From positions 62,001-126,000 of the forward strand of contig CAJXLK010000004.1 in NCBI GenBank assembly GCA_913055635.1: DNA of 64,000 nt. Reading direction: 5' to 3'. The first letter of the stretch is position 1, and the number at the start of each line of letters is the position of its first letter. The position numbers and the translations under genes are program-made. This DNA is from an uncultured Bacteroidota bacterium. GTDB lineage: Bacteria > Bacteroidota > Bacteroidia > Bacteroidales > UBA12077. Positions 19,601-28,344 of the stretch are shown here, piece after piece. The notes beneath the pieces are model-generated. The model worked only from the letters and a program-made list of their open reading frames with translations, was not told the DNA's origin and made no database searches.

Positions 19601-22600
19601 ATCAGATGCAAAATCATACTGGTTGGTATGTACCACCACTTCAATTCCCGCAGGTGCAGGCTGACCCACCTCATTGGTCAGGACAACGGCCGGATGGCCA
19701 CCAATGACCTGCCCGGCCTGGGTGTTCTGGGGCTGCTGACTTACCGACATGGAAAGGCTTTGGCGGATGACTTCAAACTCCCGGGAAGTGACATCTACCT
19801 TGGGATATCCCCCCACCTCAAAATGGAGTTGATGGTTTCCGGTTTGAGACATCAACAGATCATCAAAAACGACCTGCCCGGAAGCCTCGGTGGTAAGGGT
19901 TTTCGTCCCGGAAAGGGCCGGCGATCCCCCTACTACAGTTGCCGTTACAGCCGCCCCCTGAACCGGTACATCGGTCTGGTCATAAACCTTCAGTACCGGT
20001 GGCCCCTGTATCGGGGCATTCACCACCGAACGATCGGGTTGGGTGATCAAAACAATGCGTTGAGGCACTTGTTGGAGCAGCACATCCTTACTCGAATCAG
20101 AAATAAATCCGCTGTGGGAGCCTCCCTTGAAACGATCAGCAACCTGGCCCGGGAGGACATCAAATCTGCGGCTTTGAACACCGGGGCCACTCCCGGCAGA
20201 AGTAGTCAAATCCAACCTGTAGCTGCCCGGGGTATTGATCACCAAATCATCAAAGGTTGCCCGGCCCCGGGAACCAGTGGTCAGGGTAAGGGTTCCCTGA
20301 TCAAAACTGTAGCCCCCTGCCTCAGTGACCGTAACATCCGCATTGGCGATGGGATTGCCATAGGCATCATAAAGGGCGATGGCGGGCGGTCCGCCGATGG
20401 CTGCTTCCGCCATCCCGCTCTCGGGTTCGGTAACCACCTCCATCTGACTGGCCGGGGCCGCAGTCACATCAAAATATTGGGTAGAAACATTGGGCACCCC
20501 TGTATAATCAACCTCAAAGAGGATCTGATAGTTATCGGCAGCCTTTTCCAGGACCAGGTTATCAAAAGTGGCAATACCATTGGCATCGGTCGTTACCGTA
20601 TCGGTTGAAGCCGATGTATAGCTGTTTTGATTGACATGGGCGATCACATCTACGCCCTGAAAGCCCTGGCCAAAGTCGTTGTCAAGCTTAATGGCCGGGG
20701 GTCCGGATACTGCATCACCTGCCTGTGATTCAATGGGTTGTTGAACGATGTTGGTATACAGGGTCTGGTTGACCACCTCAAAATCCCGGGAGAGGACCGA
20801 AGAAACTTCGCCATAGCCCACTGCTTCAAAGGTCAGGGTATAGGTTCCGGTCTGCTCAATAGCCAGGTTATCGAAAACAGCCACTCCCTGGGCATTGGTC
20901 TGGATCTCAGTTACACTTTCCGGGGTAAAGAATCCATTGACGCTGACCTTTATGGTCACCCCTGCCACCGGGTTGTCCACTGCATCATAGACGGCCACTT
21001 TAGGCGGGCCTTCAATCTTATTCCCGACAACGGTTTCCATGGGCTGGGACTGGATCTGCAGGCGGGTAGGTGTTTGTCCCAACAATTGAGCGTTTTTTCG
21101 CACCGTATTAAAACCACTGTGGCTGCTGCCCTCAAACCGGTAAGAAACAGTGCCGGAGAGCACACGGAAAAAGCCCGAAGTCAGTTCAGAGACCCCCGAA
21201 GCACGATAAGTAAGGCTGTACTGGCCCATCTTATCGATAATCAGATCATCAAAGGTGGCGGTTCCATCGGCTCCGGTGGTCATCGTTGTGGTGCCGGCGT
21301 CAAAAGCATAGCCCCCGCTCTCAGAGACAGTTACACTTAACCCGGCTACCGGATTGCCATAAGCATCCCAGGCGGCTATGGACGGCGGACCCTTGATCGC
21401 TGCCCCGGATTCAGTATCTTTTGGATCTGTTATACCCCTCAGGTGATCCACAGCAGCAGAAACCACCTGAAAAGTGTCGGAGGAAACATTTAACACCCCG
21501 CTGTAATCGGCATCAAACAGAAGCTGGTAGCCTTCTGCAGCCTGGTTGATCACCAGCTGATCAAACTCGGCATAGCCGGAAGCATCGGTGGTCACTGTCT
21601 GGGTGGCCGCATCGGAATCAAACCCATACTGGTTCAGCTGTACCGTTATTTCAACCCCCTGGTATCCCTGTCCAATGGAATTGGCAAGCTGTACAGTGGG
21701 ATGGCCTTCAACAACCTCCCCGGCAGGGGTTGTTTGAGGCTGAGTGGTCACAGACAGATACAACTGTTGCTGGATGACATCAAAAACTTCCGAGGTGGCC
21801 GTTACCCCGGGATATCCATCCACAGAAAAGTTCAACTGGTAACTGCCGACTGACTCAATGATCAGGTTGTCGAAAATGGCCTCGCCTTCACTGTTGGTAC
21901 TCAAATTGAGGGTTGATCCCGGCTTGAATCCGCCGGAAACACTCACGGTAACATCGGCATTGGCCACAGGATTGTCTACTGCATCGTACACCACAATCTT
22001 TGGCGGCCCCTCAACAGGCTGTCCAACTACCGTTTCACCCGGCTGGTGGACCACTTCAATACGGGTTGGGGTCTGCCCCAGCTCCTTGTTATCGGTTTGA
22101 TTTTTGACAAACCCGCTATGACTGCTGCCAATAAAGCGGTTGGACACGGTACCCGACTGAACAAGAAAATCCTGGCTTACCGCATCACCAACAGAAGGAT
22201 GGCTAAAGGTCAGGCTGTATGTTCCAATATCATTGATCACCAGGTCAGAGAAAGCAGCCAGGCCATCCCCATTTGTCTGAAGGCTGGTGGTGCCCCCGTC
22301 GAAGACATATCCTCCTGTTTCAGCAACATTTACTGTTTCACCAGGGATGGCATTGCCGTAAGCATCTTTCAATGCAGCCGCGGGAGGACCCTGAATGGCA
22401 GCTCCCTCAGTTGTTTCATCGGGCTGGGTGGTGATAACCAGTTCAGAAGCCGAGCCATGACCCACATCAAATTTGTTGCTGCTTACATTGGTGATTCCGG
22501 AATAATCGGCATCAAAAATCAACTGGTAATCTTCGCCCGATTGGTTGATCACCAGGTCATCAAAAACCACTTCACCATGCTGGTCGGTTTGCAGGGTGGT

Positions 22601-25600
22601 GGTGCCCGAGGCAAAACCATGCTGGTTCAGGTAAACAGTGACCTCCACCCCTGAAAGGGGCTGGTTGATGAAATTGGTGATGGTCACCTTGGGACTGCCC
22701 TCAATGGCTTCACCGGCCGTGCTGTTTTGCGGCTGCGATGCCACTTCCATCATGTAGAGCTGACCCACCACATCAAAGCTGGCCGTTTGAATGTCGCTTA
22801 CGGTAGAGGTATAATGATCAGCCGAGAAGGAAAGCTCATAGTTGCCCTTGGTATCAATAACCAGGTCGTTAAAGGCAATGCGTCCCTTATCATCAGTGGT
22901 TTTGGTAAAAGTACCACCTGAGAGCGCCCCCCCGACAGCCTGGACCGTCACCTGAACATTGGGCACCGGATTATCCGTGGCATCATAGACGGCTATCTCC
23001 GGGGGACCTTCCACCGGAAAACCAGCCACTGTCTCTGAGGGTTGAGTCAGCACTTCCATCCGTACCGGAGTCTGTCCCAAAAGTTGATCCGTGCGTTTAT
23101 TGCTAACAAAACCACTGTGGCTGGAGCCTTTGAAACGATTGGCCACAGTGCCCGGCACTACCTGGAAGGTGTTGGAGGAGATGTCAGACAGACCACCAGA
23201 CGAGAAGGTCAGCTGATAAGTACCCTGCTCATTGATCACCAGGGTGGAAAAAACGGCCAATCCTTCCTGGTCGGTAGTCATGGTGGTGATGCCTGCATCG
23301 ATCGAACCTGATAAAGTCTCGCTAACCGATACCTCCACCCCCTGAACCGGATTGCCAAAAGCATCGCTTACCTGAGCCGTTGGAGGTCCTTCAATGGTAG
23401 CTCCCTGGAAGGTTTCCTTAGGCTGGGTGGTCATGGTGATGGCATCGGCCCCGGCAGCCACCACCTCAAATGACCGGGAAGTGATGTTCTTGACCCCCGA
23501 ATAATCCGCTTCAAATATCAACTGATAATTGTCGGCTGCTTTATTGATCACCAGGTCGTCAAACACGGCCCGGCCATCCTGGTCGGTGGTCACAGTGGTA
23601 CTGCCCGATATCAGGCTATGCTGGTTGATGTAAACGGAAATGTCCACATCTTCCAGGGGCATGCCGATGGAATTTTCCAGGGTCACCGTGGGCGGGCCGG
23701 CTAGGGTTTGACCTGCCTGCGTTTGTTGGGGCTGGGTGCTGAGGCTCATGGTGGCCAGGGCCTCAATTACAGTAAAACTCTCCGATTGCTTGGTTAGGGA
23801 TGAATAATTATCGGCAGTAAAGGTAAGGCTGTATGTACCCTTGGTATCGACCACCAGGTCGCTGAAGGTTGCATGTCCGTTTTCATCGGTGGTTAATGTG
23901 GTGGTACCTCCGGCAAAAGAAGGGCCACTAACGGTGACCGACACATTGGGCACGGGTTCATCGGTGGCATCGTAAACGACAATCTCCGGGGGCCCTTTCA
24001 CGGATGTTCCCACAACAGTTTCCTTTGGCTGCACAGCTATTTCAATGCGGGAGGGGGTTTGGCCCAGTCGATGGGCATCCTCCCGGTAAGCAAAAAATCC
24101 ACTGTGGCTGGAGCCATGGAAACGTGAAAAGATGGTCCCGGGCACCACATTAAACGTGTTGGAGAGGGTCTCCAACCCCGCCACACTAAAGCGAAACTGG
24201 TAGCCTGCATCTACTGTACTGATAACCAAATCACTGAAAACTGCCTGGCCATTGGCCTTGGTTTCTATTTGAAGGGTTCCCCCGTCAATGGCGTAACCGC
24301 CTTCCTCGGAGATGGTCACGGTTTCTCCCGCCACCGGGTTGCCGTAGGCGTCCTGCACGGCCACTGCCGGTGGCCCGCTGATGGCCGCCCCGGCCACCGT
24401 TTCCGAGGGCTGGGTAATAATAGATATTTGATCGGGCGAGCCGTTTTTGATGGCGAAACCCGAAGAGCTCACATTGGCCCCGGTGGTATCGGTAAAAAGC
24501 AACTGATAATCGGCGGCTGCCTGGGTAATGACCAAATCATCAAAGACCGCCCGGCCATTGGAACCGGTTTTTTGGGTGGTGGTACCCGAATGGAAACTGT
24601 TCTGATTGGGCACCACCTCAATGGGCTCGCCCGTCACCGGGTTGTCAAAGGCATCGACAAGCACCACCGCAGGCGGGCCGTTAATGACCGCCCCGGCCGG
24701 TGTAGCAGTGGGCTCGGCAGCCATCTCCAAATGATCGGCCTGGGCCGGGGTGATGTCAAAAGCCCCGGTTTCGGCATTGGGTACGCCTGATTCATCGGCG
24801 TTAAAGGTGATTGTATAACCGGTGGCAGCTGTAGTGATCACCAAATCATCAAAGACAGCTACCCCGCCGGTGCCGGTAGTCGCTGTCAGGGTACTGTTCC
24901 CGTCAAATCCATTTTTGTTCAGCGAAGCGTGCACCACCACACCGGATACCCCCCCTCCGGAATTGGTTATGGTCACGGCCGGATGACCTCCAACGATCTC
25001 GCCGGCAGTAGTTTGCTGTGGCTCAGTAGTGACATTCATCGAGAGGGTGGCATCGGTGACCTCAAAGGCATCGGTGGTTACATCAGCCACCCCGGAAGCA
25101 TCGGTTGAGAAACGGATGTGATACCCGGTATCAAAATCGTCCACCACCAGGTTGTCGAACACGGCCTTACCCTGGCTGTTGGTGGTAACTGACAGGGTGC
25201 TGGTTCCGCTAAAAGCATTTTTATTTAAAGCGGCGGTAACGGTGACATCGGGGACCGGATCGCCCGACTTATCGGTCAGCTGTACGGTAGGGGGCCCGTT
25301 GAGCGGGTCGCCGGCCACCGTTTCAGAAGGCTGGTTGGTAACGTCCAGGTAACCGGTCACTTCCGATACCTCAAACGGGTTGGTGGTGGTTGAAGCGATG
25401 CGGTTGGAAAGGTCGGTGCTAAAAGTCAGCTTATAAGCTGTATCCGGTGCATTCATCACCAGGCTGTCAAATGCAACCTCCCCGTTGGTGGTGGTCCGGG
25501 TAAGCCTGCCACTGCTAAAACCGTTCTTATTGACCGATACGGTGATGTCCACTTCACTCCCCTCCCATGGATCGCCATTGGTTTGGGTAAGGGTAACTTC

Positions 25601-28237
25601 AGGGGGTCCTGCTATAAATTCTCCGTCGACGGTTTCCAGGGGCTGTTGGGAAATGTTCATGATGCCTTCCGGGGCCACCACCTCAAAAGCATTGGTAGAT
25701 TGGGGGGCAATCCCGGAGGAATGGGAAGAAAAAGTCAATTCATACCCGGTATTGGCGTCATCGAGCACCAGGGAATCAAATACCGCAATGCCATTGGCGT
25801 TGGTAGTGGCTGAGGTGACGCTGGAGCCAGTAAAATCGGACTGGTTAACCCTGACATAAAGGTTTCCGCCATTGATGGGATCGCCCCCCGGGGTTTCCAG
25901 TTTGACTGCCGGGGGCCCCTCCAAAGGTTCCCCGGACAGGCTCATCTGTGGCTGCCGGTCGATGGATATCACGGCTACCTCACTGACCACATCAAACGAA
26001 TCGGTGGTGGTTGAGGGGATGGCCTCAGACACATCAATGGAATAAGTGATGGCATAGTCCTCGCCTGTCTGGTTGGTGATCAGCTGGTCGAAAACAGCCA
26101 CGCCACTGGCATCGGTGGTTACAGTAGTGGTGCTGGCTGGGGTAAAACCATTTTTGTTGAGGGTGGCCGTCACATCCAGGCTACTTTTGGGCGTGACCCC
26201 ATCCGTTTCTGTCACCTCGATGGCAGGCGGGCCCTCAACAGGATACCCTTCGGTCGTCTCAGCGGGTTGCTGGGTAATCTGGATCTGGCCCGAGACAGGA
26301 AGCACCTTGAAAGAATTGGAGCTTACATCGGCAATGCCCGGTGACCCGGTAGAAAAGATCAGTTCATAACCGCTGTCGGGGTCATCAATGACCAGGTCAT
26401 CAAAAACTGCCACGCCGCTGGCATTGGTCTCAACCGACGTGCTCCCGCCTGTAATGCTGCCTTTATTAAGCGATACAGTGACGGTGGCGTTGGTCGCGGG
26501 ATCGCCGGTAGAGGCATCCTCCAGATATACCGAAGGTGTGCCGTTGATGGTCTCCCCGGCAATGCTCTGCAATGGCTGATTTTGAACGGTTAAAACAGCC
26601 GCCTCTTCTACCACGTCAAAAGAAGCAGATGTGGTATCGTCCACCCCGCTGCTCAGGGGAACATCAAAAGTAATCCGGTAATCATCGGCCACCTGGTCGA
26701 TCACCAGGTCATCAAAAGTTGCCTGTCCGCTTGCGTCGGTGGTTAAAGTGGTTGTGCCCGATGCAAACCCCTTTTTATTGAGCTGGGCATCCACCGAAAT
26801 GCCTTCAAGCGGGTTGCCATCCCTATCCAGGATGGTGATCGTGGGGGGGCCGGATACGGGGTGGCCCTCAATAGATTTACCCGGTGAAGTGGTCATGTTG
26901 ATGGTCCCCAGGCGTGAACGGACCTCAAAAGCATTGGTTTTCACATCGGCTATGCCGGGTGGATTGGCGGCAAACCTGATTTCATACCCGCTATTGGGTT
27001 GGTCGATCATCAGGCTGTCGAAGGTGGCCACCCCATTGTTCTCGGAGGTGGCAGATGCCATTGTGTCGCTCGATGGAGTAAAATCCTGTTTATTCAGGTA
27101 GGCATATACGTTTACCGGTGTTGAGGGCGGGTTGCCGGTCTCTATATCTGTCAGGCGAACCGTCGGGGGGCCATTCAGCGTTTCGCCCTCAATGGTTGAG
27201 GTAGGTTGTTGGTGAACCGACAAGACAGCAACTTCTTCAACGACCTCGAAGGTATCTGAACAAACCGCAGCCACTCCGCTTCGGGAGGCCTTGACAGAGA
27301 GCCGGTAGCCGGTCAGTGCGGTGTCAATCACCAAATTGTCGAAGACGGCCCGGCCGTTGTCATCGGTGGTGACCGTCTGCTGGCTGGCGGTGGTAAAACC
27401 CTGTTGGTTCAGGTAGGCCGTTACATCCACACCCGACAGGGGCGTGCCTTCGTCTTCCAGGTAAATGGTGGGCGGGCCTTCCAGGGGATAGCCCTCAATG
27501 CTTTGCCCGGGCTGTTGCCCGAAAGTGATCGTTCCCGAAGAGTCGACCACATCAAAGGCATTGGAAGTGACAGGGGCTACGTTTGGGCTTCCGGTGGTAA
27601 AAACAATTTGATACCCGGCGGCTGCCGGAGAGACAAAAAGGCTGTCGAAGACCACCCGGCCCGAATCATTGGAGGTGAGGGTAACGGTACTGGAGTCGGC
27701 AAAATCTCCTCCCGCTAATTGGCCCGTGATATCTACCCCACTTAAAGGATTGCCCGACATATCTTCCACCCTGACAACGGGCCCGGCCACTACATTGGCC
27801 CCTTCCACCGGGCTGGCCACCACGCTTTCTGCCGGCTGGTTGGTGATGGTCAAGGCAGCCTGTTCCTCAAATATTTCAAAATTGTTGGAGGTGACATTGG
27901 AAACATCTGGTGCAGCCCCATCGTCGGCGTCGAAAGTCAGGGTGTAGCCGGTGTCGTAAACATCAATGGACAGGTCGTCAAAAACGGCTTTCCCATTGGC
28001 ATTGGTGGTTTGAGTCAGTGTGCCGCTGAGGCTTTTCTTGTTGAGCGATACCGTAACATCCACTCCCTCAACCGGGTTATCGGAGCCATCGTACAGGGTC
28101 ACTGCCGGTGGCCCGGCCAGGGGATCCCCCTGCAGGGTATCGCCGGGCTGGGTGGTGACCTGCATGGTTTGAGCCTGGGCCAGCAGGAGACTTCCGGGTA
28201 TCAGGAGAAGAAAAAGAAATGGTATCAGTCTGCGCAT
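16604..28237 (-). CDS. Giant exported protein with 28 Ig-like domains and PKD domains
   Basis: A 3877-residue exported protein with signal peptide (MRRLIPFLFLLLIPGSLLLAQ). Residues from about 22 to 3050 hold 28 related Ig-like domains of roughly 100 residues, recognised by QPxxTxxGxxxxGPPxVxLxDxxGNPVxGV, a LNKxGF-type strand, TTDxxGxAVFDDLVI, and a final NxFxV. The first 13 are irregular; the last 15 form five A-B-C triplets. Six copies of RFxGxSHSGF occur: one after domain 13 and one after each triplet. Three PKD-like Cys-containing domains follow (EVCQGG/EVCQGA), then a PKD domain and a C-terminal region typical of Bacteroidota surface proteins (CxTITGTGFSTYNIHAP). No T9SS sorting domain is found, and the reading frames past the stop show none, so the C-terminus may be truncated. 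Probably an adhesin. It lies 107 bases after the FGE-like gene and is probably co-transcribed with it. Confidence 0.92.
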   Translation of the reverse strand: MRRLIPFLFLLLIPGSLLLAQAQTMQVTTQPGDTLQGDPLAGPPAVTLYDGSDNPVEGVDVTVSLNKKSLSGTLTQTTNANGKAVFDDLSIDVYDTGYTLTFDADDGAAPDVSNVTSNNFEIFEEQAALTITNQPAESVVASPVEGANVVAGPVVRVEDMSGNPLSGVDITGQLAGGDFADSSTVTLTSNDSGRVVFDSLFVSPAAAGYQIVFTTGSPNVAPVTSNAFDVVDSSGTITFGQQPGQSIEGYPLEGPPTIYLEDEGTPLSGVDVTAYLNQQGFTTASQQTVTTDDNGRAVFDNLVIDTALTGYRLSVKASRSGVAAVCSDTFEVVEEVAVLSVHQQPTSTIEGETLNGPPTVRLTDIETGNPPSTPVNVYAYLNKQDFTPSSDTMASATSENNGVATFDSLMIDQPNSGYEIRFAANPPGIADVKTNAFEVRSRLGTINMTTSPGKSIEGHPVSGPPTITILDRDGNPLEGISVDAQLNKKGFASGTTTLTTDASGQATFDDLVIDQVADDYRITFDVPLSSGVDDTTSASFDVVEEAAVLTVQNQPLQSIAGETINGTPSVYLEDASTGDPATNATVTVSLNKGSITGGSTSVETNASGVAVFDDLVIDDPDSGYELIFSTGSPGIADVSSNSFKVLPVSGQIQITQQPAETTEGYPVEGPPAIEVTETDGVTPKSSLDVTATLNKNGFTPASTTTVTTDASGVAVFDQLITNQTGEDYAITYSIDVSEAIPSTTTDSFDVVSEVAVISIDRQPQMSLSGEPLEGPPAVKLETPGGDPINGGNLYVRVNQSDFTGSSVTSATTNANGIAVFDSLVLDDANTGYELTFSSHSSGIAPQSTNAFEVVAPEGIMNISQQPLETVDGEFIAGPPEVTLTQTNGDPWEGSEVDITVSVNKNGFSSGRLTRTTTNGEVAFDSLVMNAPDTAYKLTFSTDLSNRIASTTTNPFEVSEVTGYLDVTNQPSETVAGDPLNGPPTVQLTDKSGDPVPDVTVTAALNKNAFSGTSTLSVTTNSQGKAVFDNLVVDDFDTGYHIRFSTDASGVADVTTDAFEVTDATLSMNVTTEPQQTTAGEIVGGHPAVTITNSGGGVSGVVVHASLNKNGFDGNSTLTATTGTGGVAVFDDLVITTAATGYTITFNADESGVPNAETGAFDITPAQADHLEMAAEPTATPAGAVINGPPAVVLVDAFDNPVTGEPIEVVPNQNSFHSGTTTQKTGSNGRAVFDDLVITQAAADYQLLFTDTTGANVSSSGFAIKNGSPDQISIITQPSETVAGAAISGPPAVAVQDAYGNPVAGETVTISEEGGYAIDGGTLQIETKANGQAVFSDLVISTVDAGYQFRFSVAGLETLSNTFNVVPGTIFSRFHGSSHSGFFAYREDAHRLGQTPSRIEIAVQPKETVVGTSVKGPPEIVVYDATDEPVPNVSVTVSGPSFAGGTTTLTTDENGHATFSDLVVDTKGTYSLTFTADNYSSLTKQSESFTVIEALATMSLSTQPQQTQAGQTLAGPPTVTLENSIGMPLEDVDISVYINQHSLISGSTTVTTDQDGRAVFDDLVINKAADNYQLIFEADYSGVKNITSRSFEVVAAGADAITMTTQPKETFQGATIEGPPTAQVSDAFGNPVQGVEVSVSETLSGSIDAGITTMTTDQEGLAVFSTLVINEQGTYQLTFSSGGLSDISSNTFQVVPGTVANRFKGSSHSGFVSNKRTDQLLGQTPVRMEVLTQPSETVAGFPVEGPPEIAVYDATDNPVPNVQVTVQAVGGALSGGTFTKTTDDKGRIAFNDLVIDTKGNYELSFSADHYTSTVSDIQTASFDVVGQLYMMEVASQPQNSTAGEAIEGSPKVTITNFINQPLSGVEVTVYLNQHGFASGTTTLQTDQHGEVVFDDLVINQSGEDYQLIFDADYSGITNVSSNKFDVGHGSASELVITTQPDETTEGAAIQGPPAAALKDAYGNAIPGETVNVAETGGYVFDGGTTSLQTNGDGLAAFSDLVINDIGTYSLTFSHPSVGDAVSQDFLVQSGTVSNRFIGSSHSGFVKNQTDNKELGQTPTRIEVVHQPGETVVGQPVEGPPKIVVYDAVDNPVANADVTVSVSGGFKPGSTLNLSTNSEGEAIFDNLIIESVGSYQLNFSVDGYPGVTATSEVFDVIQQQLYLSVTTQPQTTPAGEVVEGHPTVQLANSIGQGYQGVEITVQLNQYGFDSDAATQTVTTDASGYAEFDQLVINQAAEGYQLLFDADYSGVLNVSSDTFQVVSAAVDHLRGITDPKDTESGAAIKGPPSIAAWDAYGNPVAGLSVTVSESGGYAFDAGTTTMTTGADGTATFDDLIIDKMGQYSLTYRASGVSELTSGFFRVLSGTVSYRFEGSSHSGFNTVRKNAQLLGQTPTRLQIQSQPMETVVGNKIEGPPKVAVYDAVDNPVAGVTIKVSVNGFFTPESVTEIQTNAQGVAVFDNLAIEQTGTYTLTFEAVGYGEVSSVLSRDFEVVNQTLYTNIVQQPIESQAGDAVSGPPAIKLDNDFGQGFQGVDVIAHVNQNSYTSASTDTVTTDANGIATFDNLVLEKAADNYQILFEVDYTGVPNVSTQYFDVTAAPASQMEVVTEPESGMAEAAIGGPPAIALYDAYGNPIANADVTVTEAGGYSFDQGTLTLTTGSRGRATFDDLVINTPGSYRLDLTTSAGSGPGVQSRRFDVLPGQVADRFKGGSHSGFISDSSKDVLLQQVPQRIVLITQPDRSVVNAPIQGPPVLKVYDQTDVPVQGAAVTATVVGGSPALSGTKTLTTEASGQVVFDDLLMSQTGNHQLHFEVGGYPKVDVTSREFEVIRQSLSMSVSQQPQNTQAGQVIGGHPAVVLTNEVGQPAPAGIEVVVHTNQYDFASDPTHDTVQTDASGTAVFDQLTINRAAEDYQLIFEASYSGVSSVTSNMFNIQPAPADHLEILQQPADGEAGGVIPGPPAVGLYDDYDNPIANVSISVSEGGGEPLSGTTSLSSGENGEVQFDDLVIDNPGSYQLVFSTAAAGVGDQDSRTFNIISTGTAYRFNGGSHSGFISEVIIDQPLQEPPEVEVPSFTVYQDTLCQGAVNTQYTAESANSDSVRYAITLSPAGQVNTSTGVLDLESGFYGEFFIKATAYGYKGPKSDSLKITVEPEIDAPVFSDPVQEVCQGGTSDYTASSVHTDSIAYSVSPLDAGNIDKQTGAMMWASDFSGTAQVIATAGEADDCGGQKQTAVDVTVNPEVGKPVFTQGTTEVCQGAPDETYSADADHATEIVYSSSPAEAGNIGETSGVMDWADDFHGTATITARARGQCNGPKDTERIVTVHPQPSTSEISGDSAVACQATGKSYSVELHTGASYSWTAPDGASITSGATGPENNSITVDFGQTNGNISVVETSQYGCVGQEQQLPVTLYGCNLAADFSGDKTQTCEGGTVTFTDLSTGNPDTWQWDFGPAATPQTATGPGPHDVTYSTQGSYSVSLTVKEQTVEDTKTLTDHITVSRKGLWLGDVSSDWFDPGNWSCGEVPDNSGSVIDVVIQASATHDPQITSDGARVGDIEIEGGATLEIINDATLDVYGSWFNNGSFTTSASSVVFYGSDAEISGSSVTSFDNLEIAGTSLTAVADSIDVKGNFTADGQFAHNDGIVSFTGDASQQISGTADSLIFSDMVVGKQADTLHLARHVDVEQYLTLDQGIITSSASSLLRIMDNADAGPGHAGSYVEGPVEKKGNDPFIFPTGNSGVWAPVEITAPSQESDVFRARYFFEGHPEAGNEPCNNCDDSIKVVKDVEYWDLSRIHGSSSPDVTLHFKDMDRSNISGIGSLIYAHWNGSQWIDRTLQGSAQLDGSGGCTITGTGFSTYNIHAPGEAAVICPETGNIYTVPNDFAR
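19060..24130 (-). repeat. Five 1-kb A-B-C triplet repeats encoding SHSGF-terminated modules
   Basis: Codons for the six SHSGF motifs fall near 19096, 20105, 21112, 22110, 23112 and 24096, a spacing of 984-1009 bases. The intervals encode three Ig-like domains each (A: VVYDATDNPVPN-like; B: LNQHGF-like; C: DAYGNPVAG-like) plus a linker ending LGQTPxR. Confidence 0.85.
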
Positions 28238-28344
28238 GCTTGGTGCTTTAGCGGCGGGGCGCCCGGGTAGTCAAAATCCTGAAATACCCGAAAAACCCCG
28301 TTAAGTGCCTCCTTCCTTGATTGACTCGATCATGGGTCCACGGC

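Noticed and set aside
19106..20608. 500-codon open frame on the plus strand
   Set aside because: It is antisense to the Ig-repeat gene; its length comes from repetitive codon use of the real gene, and it has no domain or signal sequence. The same applies to the frame at 17771-18823 and others in 16.6-28 kb.
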